Positions 7,879-17,854 of a stretch of 64,000 nucleotides of DNA are shown here, one piece after another; positions within the stretch are counted from its first letter, which is position 1, and each line of letters opens with the position of its first letter. Origin of the DNA: Treponema sp. Lineage in GTDB: Bacteria; Spirochaetota; Spirochaetia; Treponematales; Treponemataceae. Both the position numbers and the translations under genes were made by a program. The notes beneath the pieces were generated by a model. The model saw only the letters and a list, made by a program, of their open reading frames with translations. It was not told the DNA's origin and made no database searches. The stretch lies in assembly GCA_024402635.1 (NCBI GenBank), contig JAKSTJ010000002.1:28415-92414 (forward strand), given 5' to 3'.

Positions 7879-9841
7879 ACATTGTTGTAATTAAATCTGC
7901 ATATTTTTCAGCAATTTTATATCTCATCATTTCCTGTTTTCCAGAAAGTTCTTCTCCAATTTTAAAGCTTTCTGGAACAAGAACGAATTTATTTATTTTT
8001 TCACATACACGATATCCGTTTTCAACAGAAACTTTGCTGGCGATTTCAGCTGCAAACAAATCTTTTATTTTCTGATTGTCCAGTAAAGCTTTGTAATCAT
8101 TAAACTCAATTCCAGAGCTCTGTGCATATGTTGTAACAGCATCTTTATTTGGAACAATTAAAACTCCAAGATATTTCTGATCCTGTCCTGTAAGCATTGC
8201 ACTTTCAATATAATCACTTGCAAGTAATCCAGATTCTACAAATAAAGGTTCAATGTTTTCGCCACCAAGTAATACAATTGTATCTTTTGCGCGACCTGTG
8301 ATTTTTAATTCGTGATCCCAGGTAATAATTCCAAGATCTCCTGTATTAAACCAGCCGTCTTTATCAATAACTTTTTCAGTAAGTTCAGGATTTTTATAAT
8401 AACCTTTCATTAATTGTGGTCCACGAACAAAAATTAATCCCTGTTCGCCAGGAGGTAATGGTTCATTGCTTAAAGGAACACCATGGGTTTCTTTTACAGT
8501 TTTTACTTCCCAGTTTGGCCATATTGCACCAACACAACCAGGACGAGCTTCTTTATAATATCTTACGGAAATAACAGGAGTTGTTTCAGTTAAACCGTAT
8601 CCTTCAATAAGTCTGATTCCTGCTGCTCTATAGAAGTTTTCAATATCTTTCTGTAAAGCTCCACCACCAGAAATACCGAATCGTAAACCTCCACCAAATT
8701 TCTGTTTAAGTTTACTGAATACCAGAACATCACCTAATTTATGTAAAGGCCATAAAAGAATAAATGGAATAATTCCTGCAAGTCCATCAAGGAATCTGTT
8801 TCGTTTTGTAATTCTACAAACTTTTCCAGTTACTCTGTCCCTGTTGTTTGCGTAATGAGTTCCAACCGAAATGAAAAATTTGAATAATTTATATGTAATT
8901 CCACCTTTCTTTTTCATTACCTGATTAACACCTTTGGCAAGAGCTTCCCATAATCTAGGAACACCAAAAATCCAGTTTGGTTTAATTACATTCATATCGT
9001 TTAACATTACAGATGCAACTGGTTTTGAATATGCAAGTCCTGAACCTCCTATTAAAACAATATATTGAGCAATACGTTCAAATACATGCCATACAGGAAG
9101 AACTGAAAGCCACATTTCTCCAGCTTTTGTTGGAAGGAATGTTTCTACATTGCCGGCTTCTGAAATATAATTACCATGAGTAAGCATTACTCCTTTTGGA
9201 GTTCCAGTTGTTCCGGAAGTAAAAATCATTGTAACAATATCATCAGGAGTAACATTATCAATATCATTTTCGATTTCAGCTTTTTTTGCGGCTTTGTCAC
9301 TTTCGTAAATTTCGTGACCAGTTTTCATAAGATCTGCAAAACTGATGATTTTAAGACCAGTTTTATTTAAATCTTCCATTTCATCTTCAGGAATAGGATC
9401 AAATACAATGGCAGTTTTTAAAAGAGGAACTTCTGAAATATTTTCTGTAATTTTTCTTAATTGTTTTGCATTTTCAAAAATACCAACTTCACAATCAGCA
9501 AAAGATATAATGAATCTAAGTTCTTTTCCTAAAGAATCACAACCTCTTGGAACATCAGCTGCACCAAGACAAAGCAGGGCATAATCACAAATAAGCCATT
9601 CTCTTCTGTTATCAGATATAAGGGCAACATGGGAACCTTTTTTAATACCAAGTGTTTTATATGCCAGTGCCAGTTCAATTACTCTTTCATAAACTTCAGC
9701 AAATGTGAAATATTCAAATATTCCATCTTTGTTTTTAGAAGCCTGCATAGTATAACCGGCAAATTTAGCACATCTTTCTTTAATCAATTTTGAAAGTGTA
9801 TCTGGAAGTGATTTGTCTACAGGAAATTTTTCTTTTTTCAT
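7868..9841 (-). CDS. AMP-forming long-chain acyl-CoA ligase-type enzyme (first copy)
   Basis: A 657-residue member of the ANL adenylating superfamily. Motifs visible in order: the P-loop-like TMIFTSGTTGTPKGV (about residue 205), GYGLTETTPVIS (A5 region), GWFNTGDLG (adenylate-binding Asp) and the hinge region around ITGRAKDTIVL. It is expected to activate fatty acids to acyl-adenylates and transfer them to CoA. The ribosome binding site AAGAGG precedes the ATG. A second, shorter paralogue lies at 16.1-17.8 kb. It is divergent from groL. Spirochaetes commonly scavenge fatty acids, which suits this enzyme, but chain length and acceptor are not shown. Confidence 0.88.
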   Translation of the reverse strand: MKKEKFPVDKSLPDTLSKLIKERCAKFAGYTMQASKNKDGIFEYFTFAEVYERVIELALAYKTLGIKKGSHVALISDNRREWLICDYALLCLGAADVPRGCDSLGKELRFIISFADCEVGIFENAKQLRKITENISEVPLLKTAIVFDPIPEDEMEDLNKTGLKIISFADLMKTGHEIYESDKAAKKAEIENDIDNVTPDDIVTMIFTSGTTGTPKGVMLTHGNYISEAGNVETFLPTKAGEMWLSVLPVWHVFERIAQYIVLIGGSGLAYSKPVASVMLNDMNVIKPNWIFGVPRLWEALAKGVNQVMKKKGGITYKLFKFFISVGTHYANNRDRVTGKVCRITKRNRFLDGLAGIIPFILLWPLHKLGDVLVFSKLKQKFGGGLRFGISGGGALQKDIENFYRAAGIRLIEGYGLTETTPVISVRYYKEARPGCVGAIWPNWEVKTVKETHGVPLSNEPLPPGEQGLIFVRGPQLMKGYYKNPELTEKVIDKDGWFNTGDLGIITWDHELKITGRAKDTIVLLGGENIEPLFVESGLLASDYIESAMLTGQDQKYLGVLIVPNKDAVTTYAQSSGIEFNDYKALLDNQKIKDLFAAEIASKVSVENGYRVCEKINKFVLVPESFKIGEELSGKQEMMRYKIAEKYADLITTMFTE

Positions 9842-9856
9842 TATAACCTCTTAAAA

Positions 9857-9881
9857 ATGACAATAACACTAAAAATGTCAT
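9857..9881. promoter_or_regulatory. Inverted repeat between the ligase gene and groL
   Basis: ATGACA and TGTCAT form a perfect six-base inverted repeat separated by 13 bp, in the 150-bp divergent spacer. It may be an operator for either gene. It is not a CIRCE element (TTAGCACTC-N9-GAGTGCTAA), which is absent here. Short repeats like this occur by chance in AT-rich DNA. Confidence 0.25.
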
Positions 9882-9991
9882 ACTGTCAATTAATAAATAA
9901 GAGATTTTAAAATTTTTTCTTGCCAATAACAGTTTTTTTTATTAATTTATTCTATAGTATAAAATAACATAATTTTTTTAAGAGGATAGAT

Positions 9992-11617
9992 ATGGCAAAA
10001 CAGTTATTGTTTAGTGAAGATGCCCGCAAAAAACTTTTAAGCGGCGTAGAACAGATTTCTAAAGCAGTAAAAACAACTTTAGGACCTTGTGGTCGCATGG
10101 TTATGATGGATAAAAAATATGGTTCACCAGTTATTACAAAAGATGGTGTTTCAGTTGCTAAAGAAATTGAACTTGCAGATCCATATGAAAATATGGGTGC
10201 TCAATTTGTTCGTGAAGTTGCTTCTAAAACAAATGATGATGCCGGTGATGGAACTACAACAGCAACAGTTCTTTCTTATGCTTTAGTTCGAGAAGGAATT
10301 AAATCAGTTGCAGCAGGAATGCGTCCTATTGAAATTAAACGCGGTATGGACAAAGCTGTAAAAATTGCTGTTGATGAAATTAAAAAGAATGCAAAACCTG
10401 TAAAAGGTGCTGATGATATTACAAATATTGCTACAATTTCTGCAAATAATGATCCTGAAATTGGTAAAATGCTTGCTGATGCTATCGAAAAGGTAGGAAA
10501 AGATGGTGTTATTACTGTAGAAGAATCTAAAAATATGGAAATGACTGTTGATACTGTAGAAGGTATGCAGTTTGACCGCGGTTATATTTCTTCATACTTT
10601 GTAACAGATCGTGAAAGAATGGAAGCATCTTACAACGACGCTTACGTTTTAATTTATGATAAAAAGATTTCTGCTATGAAGGATCTTCTTCCAATTCTTG
10701 AACAGGTTGCAAATGCTGGCCGTGCGTTAGTAATTATTTGTGAAGATGTTGATGGTGAAGCATTAACAACTTTAGTATTGAATACAATTCGCGGAACAAT
10801 TAAATGTTGTGCTGTTAAAGCTCCTGGATTTGGTGACAGACGTAAGGATATGCTTCAGGATATCGCAATTTTAACTGGTGGTCAGGTTGTTTCAGAAGAA
10901 GTTGGACTTAAACTTGAATCTTGCGGACTTGAAGTTCTTGGTCAGGCAAAATCTATTAAAATTGACAAAGATAACACTACAATCGTTGGTGGTTCTGGTA
11001 CTGCTAAAGATATTAAAGCTCGTGTTGAAGAAATCAAAACTGCTATTGAAAAATCAACATCATCTTATGATAAAGAACAGTTACAGAAACGTCTTGCTAA
11101 ACTTGCAGGAGGAGTTGCTGTAATTAATGTTGGTGCAAATACAGAAACAGAAATGAAAGAAATGAAGTTCCGTGTAGAAGATACAATTGCTGCTACTCGT
11201 GCTGCTTTGGAAGAAGGAATTGTTTCAGGTGGTGGTATGGCACTTATTGAAGCTGGAAAAGCTTTGGCTGAAATTCCTGAAGATCTTTCTGAAGATGCAA
11301 AAGTTGGTTTCAAAATTGTTCGTCGTGCTTTGGAAGAACCAATTCGTCAGATTGCAGAAAATGCAGGTCTTGATGGTGCTGTTATTGCTGAACGTGCTAA
11401 AAACGAAAAGAAAGGTGTTGGTTTCAATGCTCGTACAAATGAATGGGTAAATATGCTTGAAGCAGGTATTATTGATCCTGCAAAAGTAACTTGTTCTGCA
11501 TTAAAGAATGCTGCCTCTGTTGCAGGAACATTGCTTACAACAGAATGTGCAATTACAGATATTCCTGAGCCAAAAGCTCCAGCTGCTCCTGCCGCTGATC
11601 CAGGAATGATGTACTAA
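9992..11617 (+). CDS. groL: Chaperonin GroEL (Hsp60)
   Basis: A 541-residue, full-length group I chaperonin that folds proteins in the cytoplasm as a tetradecamer. It has the ATP-binding [12 protein letters not shown] motif and typical apical-domain sequence; the tail ends in AADPGMMY, a shortened form of the usual GGM repeat. The ribosome binding site AAGAGGA lies seven bases before the ATG. A possible -10 box (TATAGT, 9953-9958) lies upstream without a clear -35. No groES gene is adjacent and no CIRCE operator is visible, so groES and the heat-shock control must be elsewhere or different. Confidence 0.98.
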   Translation: MAKQLLFSEDARKKLLSGVEQISKAVKTTLGPCGRMVMMDKKYGSPVITKDGVSVAKEIELADPYENMGAQFVREVASKTNDDAGDGTTTATVLSYALVREGIKSVAAGMRPIEIKRGMDKAVKIAVDEIKKNAKPVKGADDITNIATISANNDPEIGKMLADAIEKVGKDGVITVEESKNMEMTVDTVEGMQFDRGYISSYFVTDRERMEASYNDAYVLIYDKKISAMKDLLPILEQVANAGRALVIICEDVDGEALTTLVLNTIRGTIKCCAVKAPGFGDRRKDMLQDIAILTGGQVVSEEVGLKLESCGLEVLGQAKSIKIDKDNTTIVGGSGTAKDIKARVEEIKTAIEKSTSSYDKEQLQKRLAKLAGGVAVINVGANTETEMKEMKFRVEDTIAATRAALEEGIVSGGGMALIEAGKALAEIPEDLSEDAKVGFKIVRRALEEPIRQIAENAGLDGAVIAERAKNEKKGVGFNARTNEWVNMLEAGIIDPAKVTCSALKNAASVAGTLLTTECAITDIPEPKAPAAPAADPGMMY

Positions 11618-11623
11618 TTTTTA

Positions 11624-11700
11624 TTAGCAGTCGATAGTAAATTGTCGATTGCTAAAAAGGCGGAGCCAAGGGACGTTTGCGCTTAAACCCTTGACTTCGC
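11624..11700. terminator. Double hairpin terminator between groL and a convergent lipoprotein gene
   Basis: Two hairpins in tandem. 11624-11655 pairs TTAGCAGTCGA with TCGATTGCTAA (one G-U pair). 11660-11700 pairs 13-base arms (GCGGAGCCAAGGG and CCCTTGACTTCGC) with one mismatch and one wobble. On the plus strand the second is followed by a T-rich stretch; on the minus strand it is followed by TTTTT, so it can serve both converging genes. Confidence 0.75.
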
Positions 11701-11704
11701 TGAA

Positions 11705-12166
11705 TTATTTTTTCAATTTATATTCCTGGTTTTTATAGGTACCTGCAAATATCAGCTTTGAAGGCATTAATATATATTTGTAAGTTATAATTTGTGAAAA
11801 CACGTCATCATAAGCTTCTTTTCCTTCCGGATCCTTTTTAATAAGTTCATTGTAATCCAGAGAAACAAAAGAATTATCTTCCTGCAAAAATGGATATTTT
11901 AAAATCATAAAATTGATGGTTTCAGTTTCTTCATCAACAAGATATTTGTAATAGGTTGAAGGAGTGTAAATTGCATTTTCTGATTTTGTTGTAACTGTAA
12001 AACAGGCTGTACCATCATTACTGAATTCATAGGTTTCTGATTCTCCCCATTCATTTTCATTAACAAAAGTTTTTCCTGCAAACGGGTCTTTTTTTTCTTC
12101 AGTTTTATTGCATGCTGAAAATAAAAATAAAGAAGTAATAATTGTTAAAAATAAAAGTTTTTTCAT
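11705..12166 (-). CDS. Small lipoprotein of unknown function
   Basis: A 153-residue protein with a clear lipoprotein signal (KKLLFLTIITSLFLFSAC, Cys19). The mature part is acidic and beta-rich, with a GKTFVNENEWGESETYEFSNDG segment that resembles lipocalin-like domains of small envelope lipoproteins; no family is recognised. Upstream on the minus strand is an extended -10 promoter (TGA followed by TATACT, 12173-12178) whose last base is six bases from the ATG, with no usable Shine-Dalgarno sequence, so its transcript may be leaderless. Confidence 0.75.
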   Translation of the reverse strand: MKKLLFLTIITSLFLFSACNKTEEKKDPFAGKTFVNENEWGESETYEFSNDGTACFTVTTKSENAIYTPSTYYKYLVDEETETINFMILKYPFLQEDNSFVSLDYNELIKKDPEGKEAYDDVFSQIITYKYILMPSKLIFAGTYKNQEYKLKK

Positions 12167-12233
12167 GCCTTTAGTATATCACAAAAATATAATTAAAAAC
12201 CCTTAGCATTCTTTATGGCATAATCATTTTTTT

Positions 12234-12261
12234 CTGATATAATAAATTCTGTATATATCAG
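12234..12261. promoter_or_regulatory. Perfect 8-bp inverted repeat over a TATAAT box
   Basis: CTGATATA and TATATCAG flank 12 bp, about 31 bp before the SUMF1-fold lipoprotein gene. The left arm overlaps a TATAAT sequence (12238-12243), so it may be an operator controlling the promoter of the downstream three-gene unit. A -35 box is not evident. Confidence 0.35.
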
Positions 12262-12291
12262 TTATATTCTTTTTTACAAGGACGGTATTTC

Positions 12292-13272
12292 ATGAAAAAA
12301 ACAGTTTCTCATATATTATCAGCTGCTTTTGTTTTATTGCTGATTACTGGTTGCAGTTCAAAAAATCTTGAAGATGGAATGATAAAGATTGAAGGTGGCC
12401 AGTTTGTAATGGGGAACGATTCAATTAAACTTCCATGGGGTTTTTATAGCCACAAAGCTCATGATGTAACTCTTTCTGATTTTTACGTTGCTCCTTGTGA
12501 AGTTACACAGAAATCATTTGAACAGATAATGGGATATAATCCGAGCTTTTATTCTGGCGATGGAGAAAATAAAACTGCTGCAGCCGGTGAAATTCCAGAA
12601 TTACGTCCTGTTGAAAAAGTAACCTGGTATGAAGCTATAGTTTATTGTAATAAATTAAGCGAAAAAATGGGTTTAACACCGGTTTATTCAAAAAGAATTT
12701 CTTCAGATGCAGAAGACTCATCAGACACAACTTCAAAAAACAAAGATTCTGATTATTCAAAAGATGTTTCTTTGTGGGGTGAATGTCCATCAGATAAAGG
12801 TCAAAACGACTGGAATGATATAAAGTGGGATCGAAAAGCAAACGGCTACAGATTATTAACAGAAGCTGAATGGGAATATGTATGTACTGGCGGTATGTTA
12901 AGTGAAAATTTCACTTCATCTGGATTCAATTTTTCAGATTCTGCTGTTACTAATCAATATTGCTGGAATGCAAATAACTCAAATCTTAGAACTCATCAAA
13001 CTGGAATTTTAAGTCCAAATGAACTTGGTGTTTATGATATGGCTGGTAATGTTTGGGAATGGTGCTGGGATTGGTTTGATGAAGACTTTTATTCAACAGA
13101 AGCCGCATCTGAAAAAAATACAGCTGGTCCTGAAACTGGAGAATTCAGAACTTTAAGAGGTTCTACCTGGGATGATTCTGAAATAGAACTGGCGGCAATT
13201 GCAAGAGGTTCTGCTTCACCATATATTCCAAGCCGTCGTGGTGGATTCAGAGTAGCCCGAAATATTCATTAA
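12292..13272 (+). CDS. SUMF1-fold lipoprotein (formylglycine-generating enzyme family, probably non-catalytic)
   Basis: A 326-residue protein with a lipoprotein signal (lipobox ITGC, Cys21). The rest is the sulfatase-modifying-factor fold: MIKIEGGQFVMGND at the start, PVEKVTWYEAIVYCNKLSE, YRLLTEAEWEYVCTGG, GVYDMAGNVWEWCWDW and a final RRGGFRVARNIH. The region that normally carries the paired active-site cysteines (after LRGSTW) has none, so formylglycine synthesis is unlikely; many such proteins are binding or structural envelope proteins. AAGGACGG is the ribosome binding site. It leads a unit with a Ste24 protease gene 12 bp downstream. Confidence 0.88.
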   Translation: MKKTVSHILSAAFVLLLITGCSSKNLEDGMIKIEGGQFVMGNDSIKLPWGFYSHKAHDVTLSDFYVAPCEVTQKSFEQIMGYNPSFYSGDGENKTAAAGEIPELRPVEKVTWYEAIVYCNKLSEKMGLTPVYSKRISSDAEDSSDTTSKNKDSDYSKDVSLWGECPSDKGQNDWNDIKWDRKANGYRLLTEAEWEYVCTGGMLSENFTSSGFNFSDSAVTNQYCWNANNSNLRTHQTGILSPNELGVYDMAGNVWEWCWDWFDEDFYSTEAASEKNTAGPETGEFRTLRGSTWDDSEIELAAIARGSASPYIPSRRGGFRVARNIH

Positions 13273-13284
13273 TCAGGTAAAAAA

Positions 13285-14598
13285 ATGGTTGTTAATTTTT
13301 CAAATGGTTTTGTAATTGTTTTTCTTGCAGGAACTATAATTAGTTTTTTAATTAATCATTTTCTTGAATTTGTTGATTATAAATCACGAAAGGCTAATGG
13401 TGGAAAAATTCCTTCTGAATTAAAAGATATTCCTGAAATTTCGGATACATTTGATGAAGGAAAACTTAAAGAAATCTGTGATTATGAAAATGCAAAATAT
13501 TTTGTATGGATATTTTCATCTTCCGTTAATTTTATTTTAACTCTCACTCTTGTTTTATTTGGATTTTATCCATTTGTGTTTAATCTGGTATTAGACTGGA
13601 TTGGACTTCCTGTAACAGTAGGCACAAGCTTTTTAAGTTTTTTGCTTTTTATGATTTTAAGTTCAATACCTTCAACTCTGATTTCTATTCCTTTTGATTT
13701 ATACAATGAATTTGTTCTGGAAAAGAAATTTGGTTTTAGTAAAATGACATTTAAATTATGGATTGCAGATCAAATAAAAGGTTTACTTTTATCTATGATT
13801 CTGATTGTATTGCTTACTTTAGTTGCATCTGTATTCTTTATAAAATTAAATACCAGCTGGTGGATTGTTCTTGCAATTACTTTGATTGGTTTTACATTCT
13901 TAATGCAGGTTATTTATCCAAAATTTATTGCTCCATTATTTAATAAATTTTCTCCCTTAGAAGATGGGGAACTTAAAGATAAAATCTCTGGAATACTTGA
14001 AAAAACTGGTTTTAAAAATGACGGTCTTTTTGTAATGGATGCATCCAAACGAAGCGGTCACAGTAATGCTTACTTTTCTGGATTCGGAAAATCTAAACGA
14101 ATTGTATTATACGATACTCTTATAAACTCAATGACTGCTGATGAACTGACAGCGGTTTTAGGACATGAACTTGGACATTTTAAATTAAAACATATAACAA
14201 AACGACTTTTTATAACAATTCCTTTGGAATTTGTATTATTGTTTGTTTTGTATTTATTAGCTCATTGCGAATCTTTATATACAAGTTTTGGCTTTGCTGT
14301 AGATTCTGTTTCAATTAATTATTTTCAATTTATTGGTCTTTTTCTTGCTTTACAACTTTTTGAAAGTATTTCCGAAATTATCTCTCCTGTCACCAATTTA
14401 TCTTCTCGTCGTCATGAATATCAGGCAGATAAGTTTGCAGCAGAATTATGTGGAACCAGTCAGCATTTAATTACAGGATTAATCAAATTAAACAGTGAAA
14501 ATTTATCTGAATTATTTCCTCCTGCAATTTATGTATTCTGGAACTTTTCTCATCCAACCTTGGTACAAAGAGTTGCGGCTTTGAAGAATTATAAATAG
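13285..14598 (+). CDS. Ste24-type M48 membrane metalloprotease (CAAX prenyl protease 1 family)
   Basis: A 437-residue polytopic membrane protein with about seven hydrophobic segments. The zinc site is LGHELGHFKLKH (HExxH) near residue 293, and the third ligand lies in RRHEYQADKFAAELCG near residue 377. Both are diagnostic of the M48A Ste24 group, which in bacteria is linked to membrane protein quality control; prenylated substrates are not expected. It sits between the SUMF1-fold lipoprotein gene (12 bp gap) and the LacI-family regulator gene (8 bp gap), suggesting co-transcription. Confidence 0.9.
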   Translation: MVVNFSNGFVIVFLAGTIISFLINHFLEFVDYKSRKANGGKIPSELKDIPEISDTFDEGKLKEICDYENAKYFVWIFSSSVNFILTLTLVLFGFYPFVFNLVLDWIGLPVTVGTSFLSFLLFMILSSIPSTLISIPFDLYNEFVLEKKFGFSKMTFKLWIADQIKGLLLSMILIVLLTLVASVFFIKLNTSWWIVLAITLIGFTFLMQVIYPKFIAPLFNKFSPLEDGELKDKISGILEKTGFKNDGLFVMDASKRSGHSNAYFSGFGKSKRIVLYDTLINSMTADELTAVLGHELGHFKLKHITKRLFITIPLEFVLLFVLYLLAHCESLYTSFGFAVDSVSINYFQFIGLFLALQLFESISEIISPVTNLSSRRHEYQADKFAAELCGTSQHLITGLIKLNSENLSELFPPAIYVFWNFSHPTLVQRVAALKNYK

Positions 14599-14606
14599 AG
14601 GAAATA

Positions 14607-15632
14607 ATGATTACATTAAAACAACTAGCAGAGAAATCAAATGTTTCAATTGCAACAGTGTCTAATATTATTAATGGAAAATCCAACGTATCTGAAGAAA
14701 CAAAACAAAGGGTTTTTAAAATAATTGAACAAACCGGTTATGAACCTAATTTCATGGCCAGAGGTTTACGTGCAAATAAATCAAATACAATTGCAATTAT
14801 TGTAGAAGATTTATGTGCTTTTCATACCCGTTATCTTGTTGAAGGTATAATGAGTCAATGTGAAGTCTTAGGTTATAGAGTTGTTATTGAAAATCTTCGT
14901 TATTATGAAAAATTTCCTACAGAACCAAAAACTCCTGCTGGTTTTAAGAAAACTTTGGAATCTGCTATTAATCAGATGATTGCAATTAGAGTTGATGCGA
15001 TTATTTATGTTGCTGCATATTCCCGTGAAGATGATTATTTTCCTGATAAGGTTAGTGTGCCTGTTATAATTGCCTATGACTATAATCCAAAAATCTCCTC
15101 TGTTACTATTGATGATGTTACTGCAGCCTTTGAAATGACTGATTATCTTATAAATAAAGGATGCAGTTCAATTGCTATAATCAGTGGAATAGAAGGAAAT
15201 ATTCATTCAGTAAAACGAATTGAAGGATATAAACTGGCTCTGAAAAAGCATAATTTGAGTTTTAATGATGAAATTGTAATAAATGGTGACTGGAATAGAG
15301 TTGGAGGCTATGAAGCTTGTAAAAAACTTTCTCCAGATTTTTTTGAAAATAAACAAAATGCTATTTTCTGTTTTAATGATGAAATGGCAGCTGGGGTTTA
15401 TGATTTTCTTTCTGAAAAAAAACTTGTTCCTGGTAAAGATATTTCTGTAACAGGTTTTGATAATCAGGAATTCTCAACTTATATGCAGCCAAAATTAACA
15501 ACAATGGAAATTCCTTTAAAAGAAATTGGTATGCAGGCAGCAGAACAGGCAGTTAAAAAAATAAACGGCACAGAAGATTCAATTAAATTCTTGAATATTC
15601 CATGCCGCCTGATCAAACGTGAATCAGATTAA
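14607..15632 (+). CDS. LacI-family transcriptional regulator
   Basis: A 341-residue repressor-type protein. Residues 1-50 form the LacI helix-turn-helix (ITLKQLAEKSNVSIATVSNIINGKSNVSEET) and hinge helix (NFMARGLRANKSNTIAII). Residues 60-335 are the periplasmic-binding-protein-like sugar-sensing domain, ending in the conserved VTGFDNQEFSTYMQPKLTTMEIP region. GAGGA precedes the ATG. Ligand and target genes are not evident; no palindromic LacI operator with a central CG was found next to it. Candidate targets would be sugar genes elsewhere or the GH43 pair. Confidence 0.93.
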   Translation: MITLKQLAEKSNVSIATVSNIINGKSNVSEETKQRVFKIIEQTGYEPNFMARGLRANKSNTIAIIVEDLCAFHTRYLVEGIMSQCEVLGYRVVIENLRYYEKFPTEPKTPAGFKKTLESAINQMIAIRVDAIIYVAAYSREDDYFPDKVSVPVIIAYDYNPKISSVTIDDVTAAFEMTDYLINKGCSSIAIISGIEGNIHSVKRIEGYKLALKKHNLSFNDEIVINGDWNRVGGYEACKKLSPDFFENKQNAIFCFNDEMAAGVYDFLSEKKLVPGKDISVTGFDNQEFSTYMQPKLTTMEIPLKEIGMQAAEQAVKKINGTEDSIKFLNIPCRLIKRESD

Positions 15633-15643
15633 TTCTGCTTTAA

Positions 15644-16030
15644 TTAGAAAACTTTAGCATCTTTAAATTTGATTGATGTCTGATAGTCTTCGTCTGTCCA
15701 ATCTGGATTGATTGTAAGAACTAAATCAGCAGAAAGAGATAAGTCTTTCTTGAATTCGTAAGCACGTGATGTAGCAGGACAATAGAATGTGATTTTAGCT
15801 CCGTCAAGACCTACAGAAATGTTGTAATTCTGTACTTTATCCTTTTTGAAAACCCAGATTGTGTTGTGAGTTTTAGCATCTTTAAGAGTGATGTTTCCAT
15901 CAGCTTTGATAACCCATTCTGCATTGTACTTAGAATCTACCCAAGTTCCTGTTGGGAATGCGCTGTCATCAGCAAAGAGTCCTGCAACCATTACAGCTGC
16001 AACAAAAAGAACTGCGAATAATTTTTTCAT
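15644..16030 (-). CDS. Small secreted protein of unknown function
   Basis: A 128-residue protein with a signal peptide (KKLFAVLFVAAVMVAGLFA, probable cleavage before DD). The mature part of about 108 residues is beta-rich (GTWVDSKYNAEWVIKADGNITLKDAKT), compatible with a small lipocalin-like barrel, but no family is recognised. AAGGAGAAG is a good ribosome binding site and a TATAAT box lies about 30 bp upstream of the start. It converges on the LacI regulator gene with an 11-bp gap. A secreted protein at about 18.8 kb has a very similar signal-peptide ending (GLFA). Confidence 0.75.
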   Translation of the reverse strand: MKKLFAVLFVAAVMVAGLFADDSAFPTGTWVDSKYNAEWVIKADGNITLKDAKTHNTIWVFKKDKVQNYNISVGLDGAKITFYCPATSRAYEFKKDLSLSADLVLTINPDWTDEDYQTSIKFKDAKVF

Positions 16031-16090
16031 TTATCTTCTCCTTAAAAAAATTATACTTTAAATATAACCGAAAAAACTATCATTTGCAAA

Positions 16091-17848
16091 CTATTTATCT
16101 TTTTTTTTCTTGCTTTTTGTAAAGTTTGCAGCTGCTTTTGTAACATTTGTTTTCATATCATACAGATATCGTTTGATTTTCTGACTTGCAGTTTTTTCAA
16201 AGCTTTCAACTTTTTGAACTTTACTAATCTTGGAGTTTTTGTTTATTTTACTGTTTACAAAGAACTGGATTTCTCCAAGAATAACTTCTTTTTGATAAGA
16301 TATTTCTTTTGCAAAATTTTCACCCATTTCGGCAAAATTAGGCATTTTTATTTTTGAACGCTGTTCTGCTTCATTTTCAAGTTTTTCTTCATCAAGCTGG
16401 ACTAAAGCAACAAGACCGTTATCATCTTCAACAACAAGAGATTCCGAAACTAAAGGATGCTGATTCAAAACAAATTCAATATCTTCCGGATAGATGTTTT
16501 CTCCATTTGGTCCAAGAATCATGTTTTTACATCTTCCTTTCAGACTTAATCGAACCATTCCCTTGATTTTTTCCAAAGTTCCCAAATCACCGGTTTTAAA
16601 ATATCCTGGCCCACAAGAATCTTCTTCTGTTGTAAAAGCCTGTTTTGTTAATTCTGGATCTTTGTAATAACCTTTCATAACATTTGGACCTTTTGCAACA
16701 ATTTCACCAACTCCAGTTTCAGGATTTGGATTTGCAATCTGAACGTCTACTCCAGGTACAACTGGTCCTAAAACTCCAGGAATTGTAATTTTTGTTCCAC
16801 TTCCTGCAAGTAAAGGAGCTGTTTCTGTAAGTCCATAACCAATTGCATATGGGAACTTTGCTTCTCTCATGAATTTTTCAACATCAGGATCAACTTTTGA
16901 ACCACCAATGCCAAAGAATATTAAATGACCGCCAAAAGTTTTTTTAAGTTGTTTTCCTGCAACTCGATTTAAGATTTTTCTGAACATTGGAATTTTATAC
17001 AAAGTTCTTGTGAAATTACTTTTCTGAAATGTAGGTAAAACTTTACTTTTGTATATTTTTTCCATTACAAGAGGAACAGAAAGAACAATTGTAGGTTCAA
17101 CAATCTTGAATGCTGGAAGCAGTGCACTTACTACAGGAGGTTTTCCTAAATAATAAACACAAGCACCATTCAGGAACTGCATTAAAAATCCAATTGTAAA
17201 TTCGTAAACGTGAGAAATTGGAAGGAAAGATAAAACTCTATCCATTTTATTTACACGATGTACAGATTGTCCTCCAATAGCATTCCAAATCAAAGATTTA
17301 TGGCTTAGTTCTACACCTTTAGAACGACCAGTTGTTCCTGAAGTGTAAATAATTGATGCTGTATCATCTTCTTCAACTTCAATAGCTTCAATTTTCTCAG
17401 GATCTTCAGTAACTGTTCCTTTTATGATTGAAAAATCATCCATTTTTACGATCAAAGCTGGAAGTTCGTTTTCAATAGATTTTATTTTTTCGTAAAGTTT
17501 TTCTTCAACAATCAGAGCGTCTACTTCACAATGAGTTAGAATTGATGAGATTTCTATAGTTGAAAAATCTGGAAGTAAAGGCACTGCAATCATTTTCTGA
17601 TTTACAATTGCAAAATAGGAAATACCCCATTCTGGTCTTCCTGTGCCTAAGAGAGCTATTTTAGATTTTGGTTTAAGTCCTAAAGAAAAAAGTAATTTGC
17701 TGACTTGAATAACTTTTTGATTTACTTCTTCATAGGTGATTGGAGTTTTTCCTACTAAGGCTAGGGCAGGACGATTACCGAATTTTTTTACACTATTGTT
17801 TAAAAGGGCTGGAAATGTATACTTTCCAAGATTTTCAATTGTTTCCAT
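16091..17848 (-). CDS. AMP-forming acyl-CoA ligase-type enzyme (second copy)
   Basis: A 585-residue ANL-superfamily enzyme with ASIIYTSGTTGRSKGVELSH (about residue 165), GYGLTETAPLLAG and YFKTGDLGTLEKIKG motifs in order, and SLKGRCKNMILGPNGENIYPEDIE as the hinge. The C-terminus is an unusually basic helix ending in KSKKKKDK, which could contact membranes or nucleic acid. It is a paralogue, not a duplicate, of the 657-residue ligase at 7.9-9.8 kb. No Shine-Dalgarno sequence precedes the ATG; instead a sigma70-like promoter ends six bases upstream, predicting a leaderless mRNA. Confidence 0.87.
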   Translation of the reverse strand: METIENLGKYTFPALLNNSVKKFGNRPALALVGKTPITYEEVNQKVIQVSKLLFSLGLKPKSKIALLGTGRPEWGISYFAIVNQKMIAVPLLPDFSTIEISSILTHCEVDALIVEEKLYEKIKSIENELPALIVKMDDFSIIKGTVTEDPEKIEAIEVEEDDTASIIYTSGTTGRSKGVELSHKSLIWNAIGGQSVHRVNKMDRVLSFLPISHVYEFTIGFLMQFLNGACVYYLGKPPVVSALLPAFKIVEPTIVLSVPLVMEKIYKSKVLPTFQKSNFTRTLYKIPMFRKILNRVAGKQLKKTFGGHLIFFGIGGSKVDPDVEKFMREAKFPYAIGYGLTETAPLLAGSGTKITIPGVLGPVVPGVDVQIANPNPETGVGEIVAKGPNVMKGYYKDPELTKQAFTTEEDSCGPGYFKTGDLGTLEKIKGMVRLSLKGRCKNMILGPNGENIYPEDIEFVLNQHPLVSESLVVEDDNGLVALVQLDEEKLENEAEQRSKIKMPNFAEMGENFAKEISYQKEVILGEIQFFVNSKINKNSKISKVQKVESFEKTASQKIKRYLYDMKTNVTKAAANFTKSKKKKDK

Positions 17849-17854
17849 TATTTA

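Noticed and set aside
9842..9991. CIRCE heat-shock operator before groL
   Set aside because: No TTAGCACTC or GAGTGCTAA half-site is present on either strand.
12292..13272. Functional sulfatase-activating enzyme
   Set aside because: Paired active-site cysteines are absent and there is no sulfatase gene in the window.
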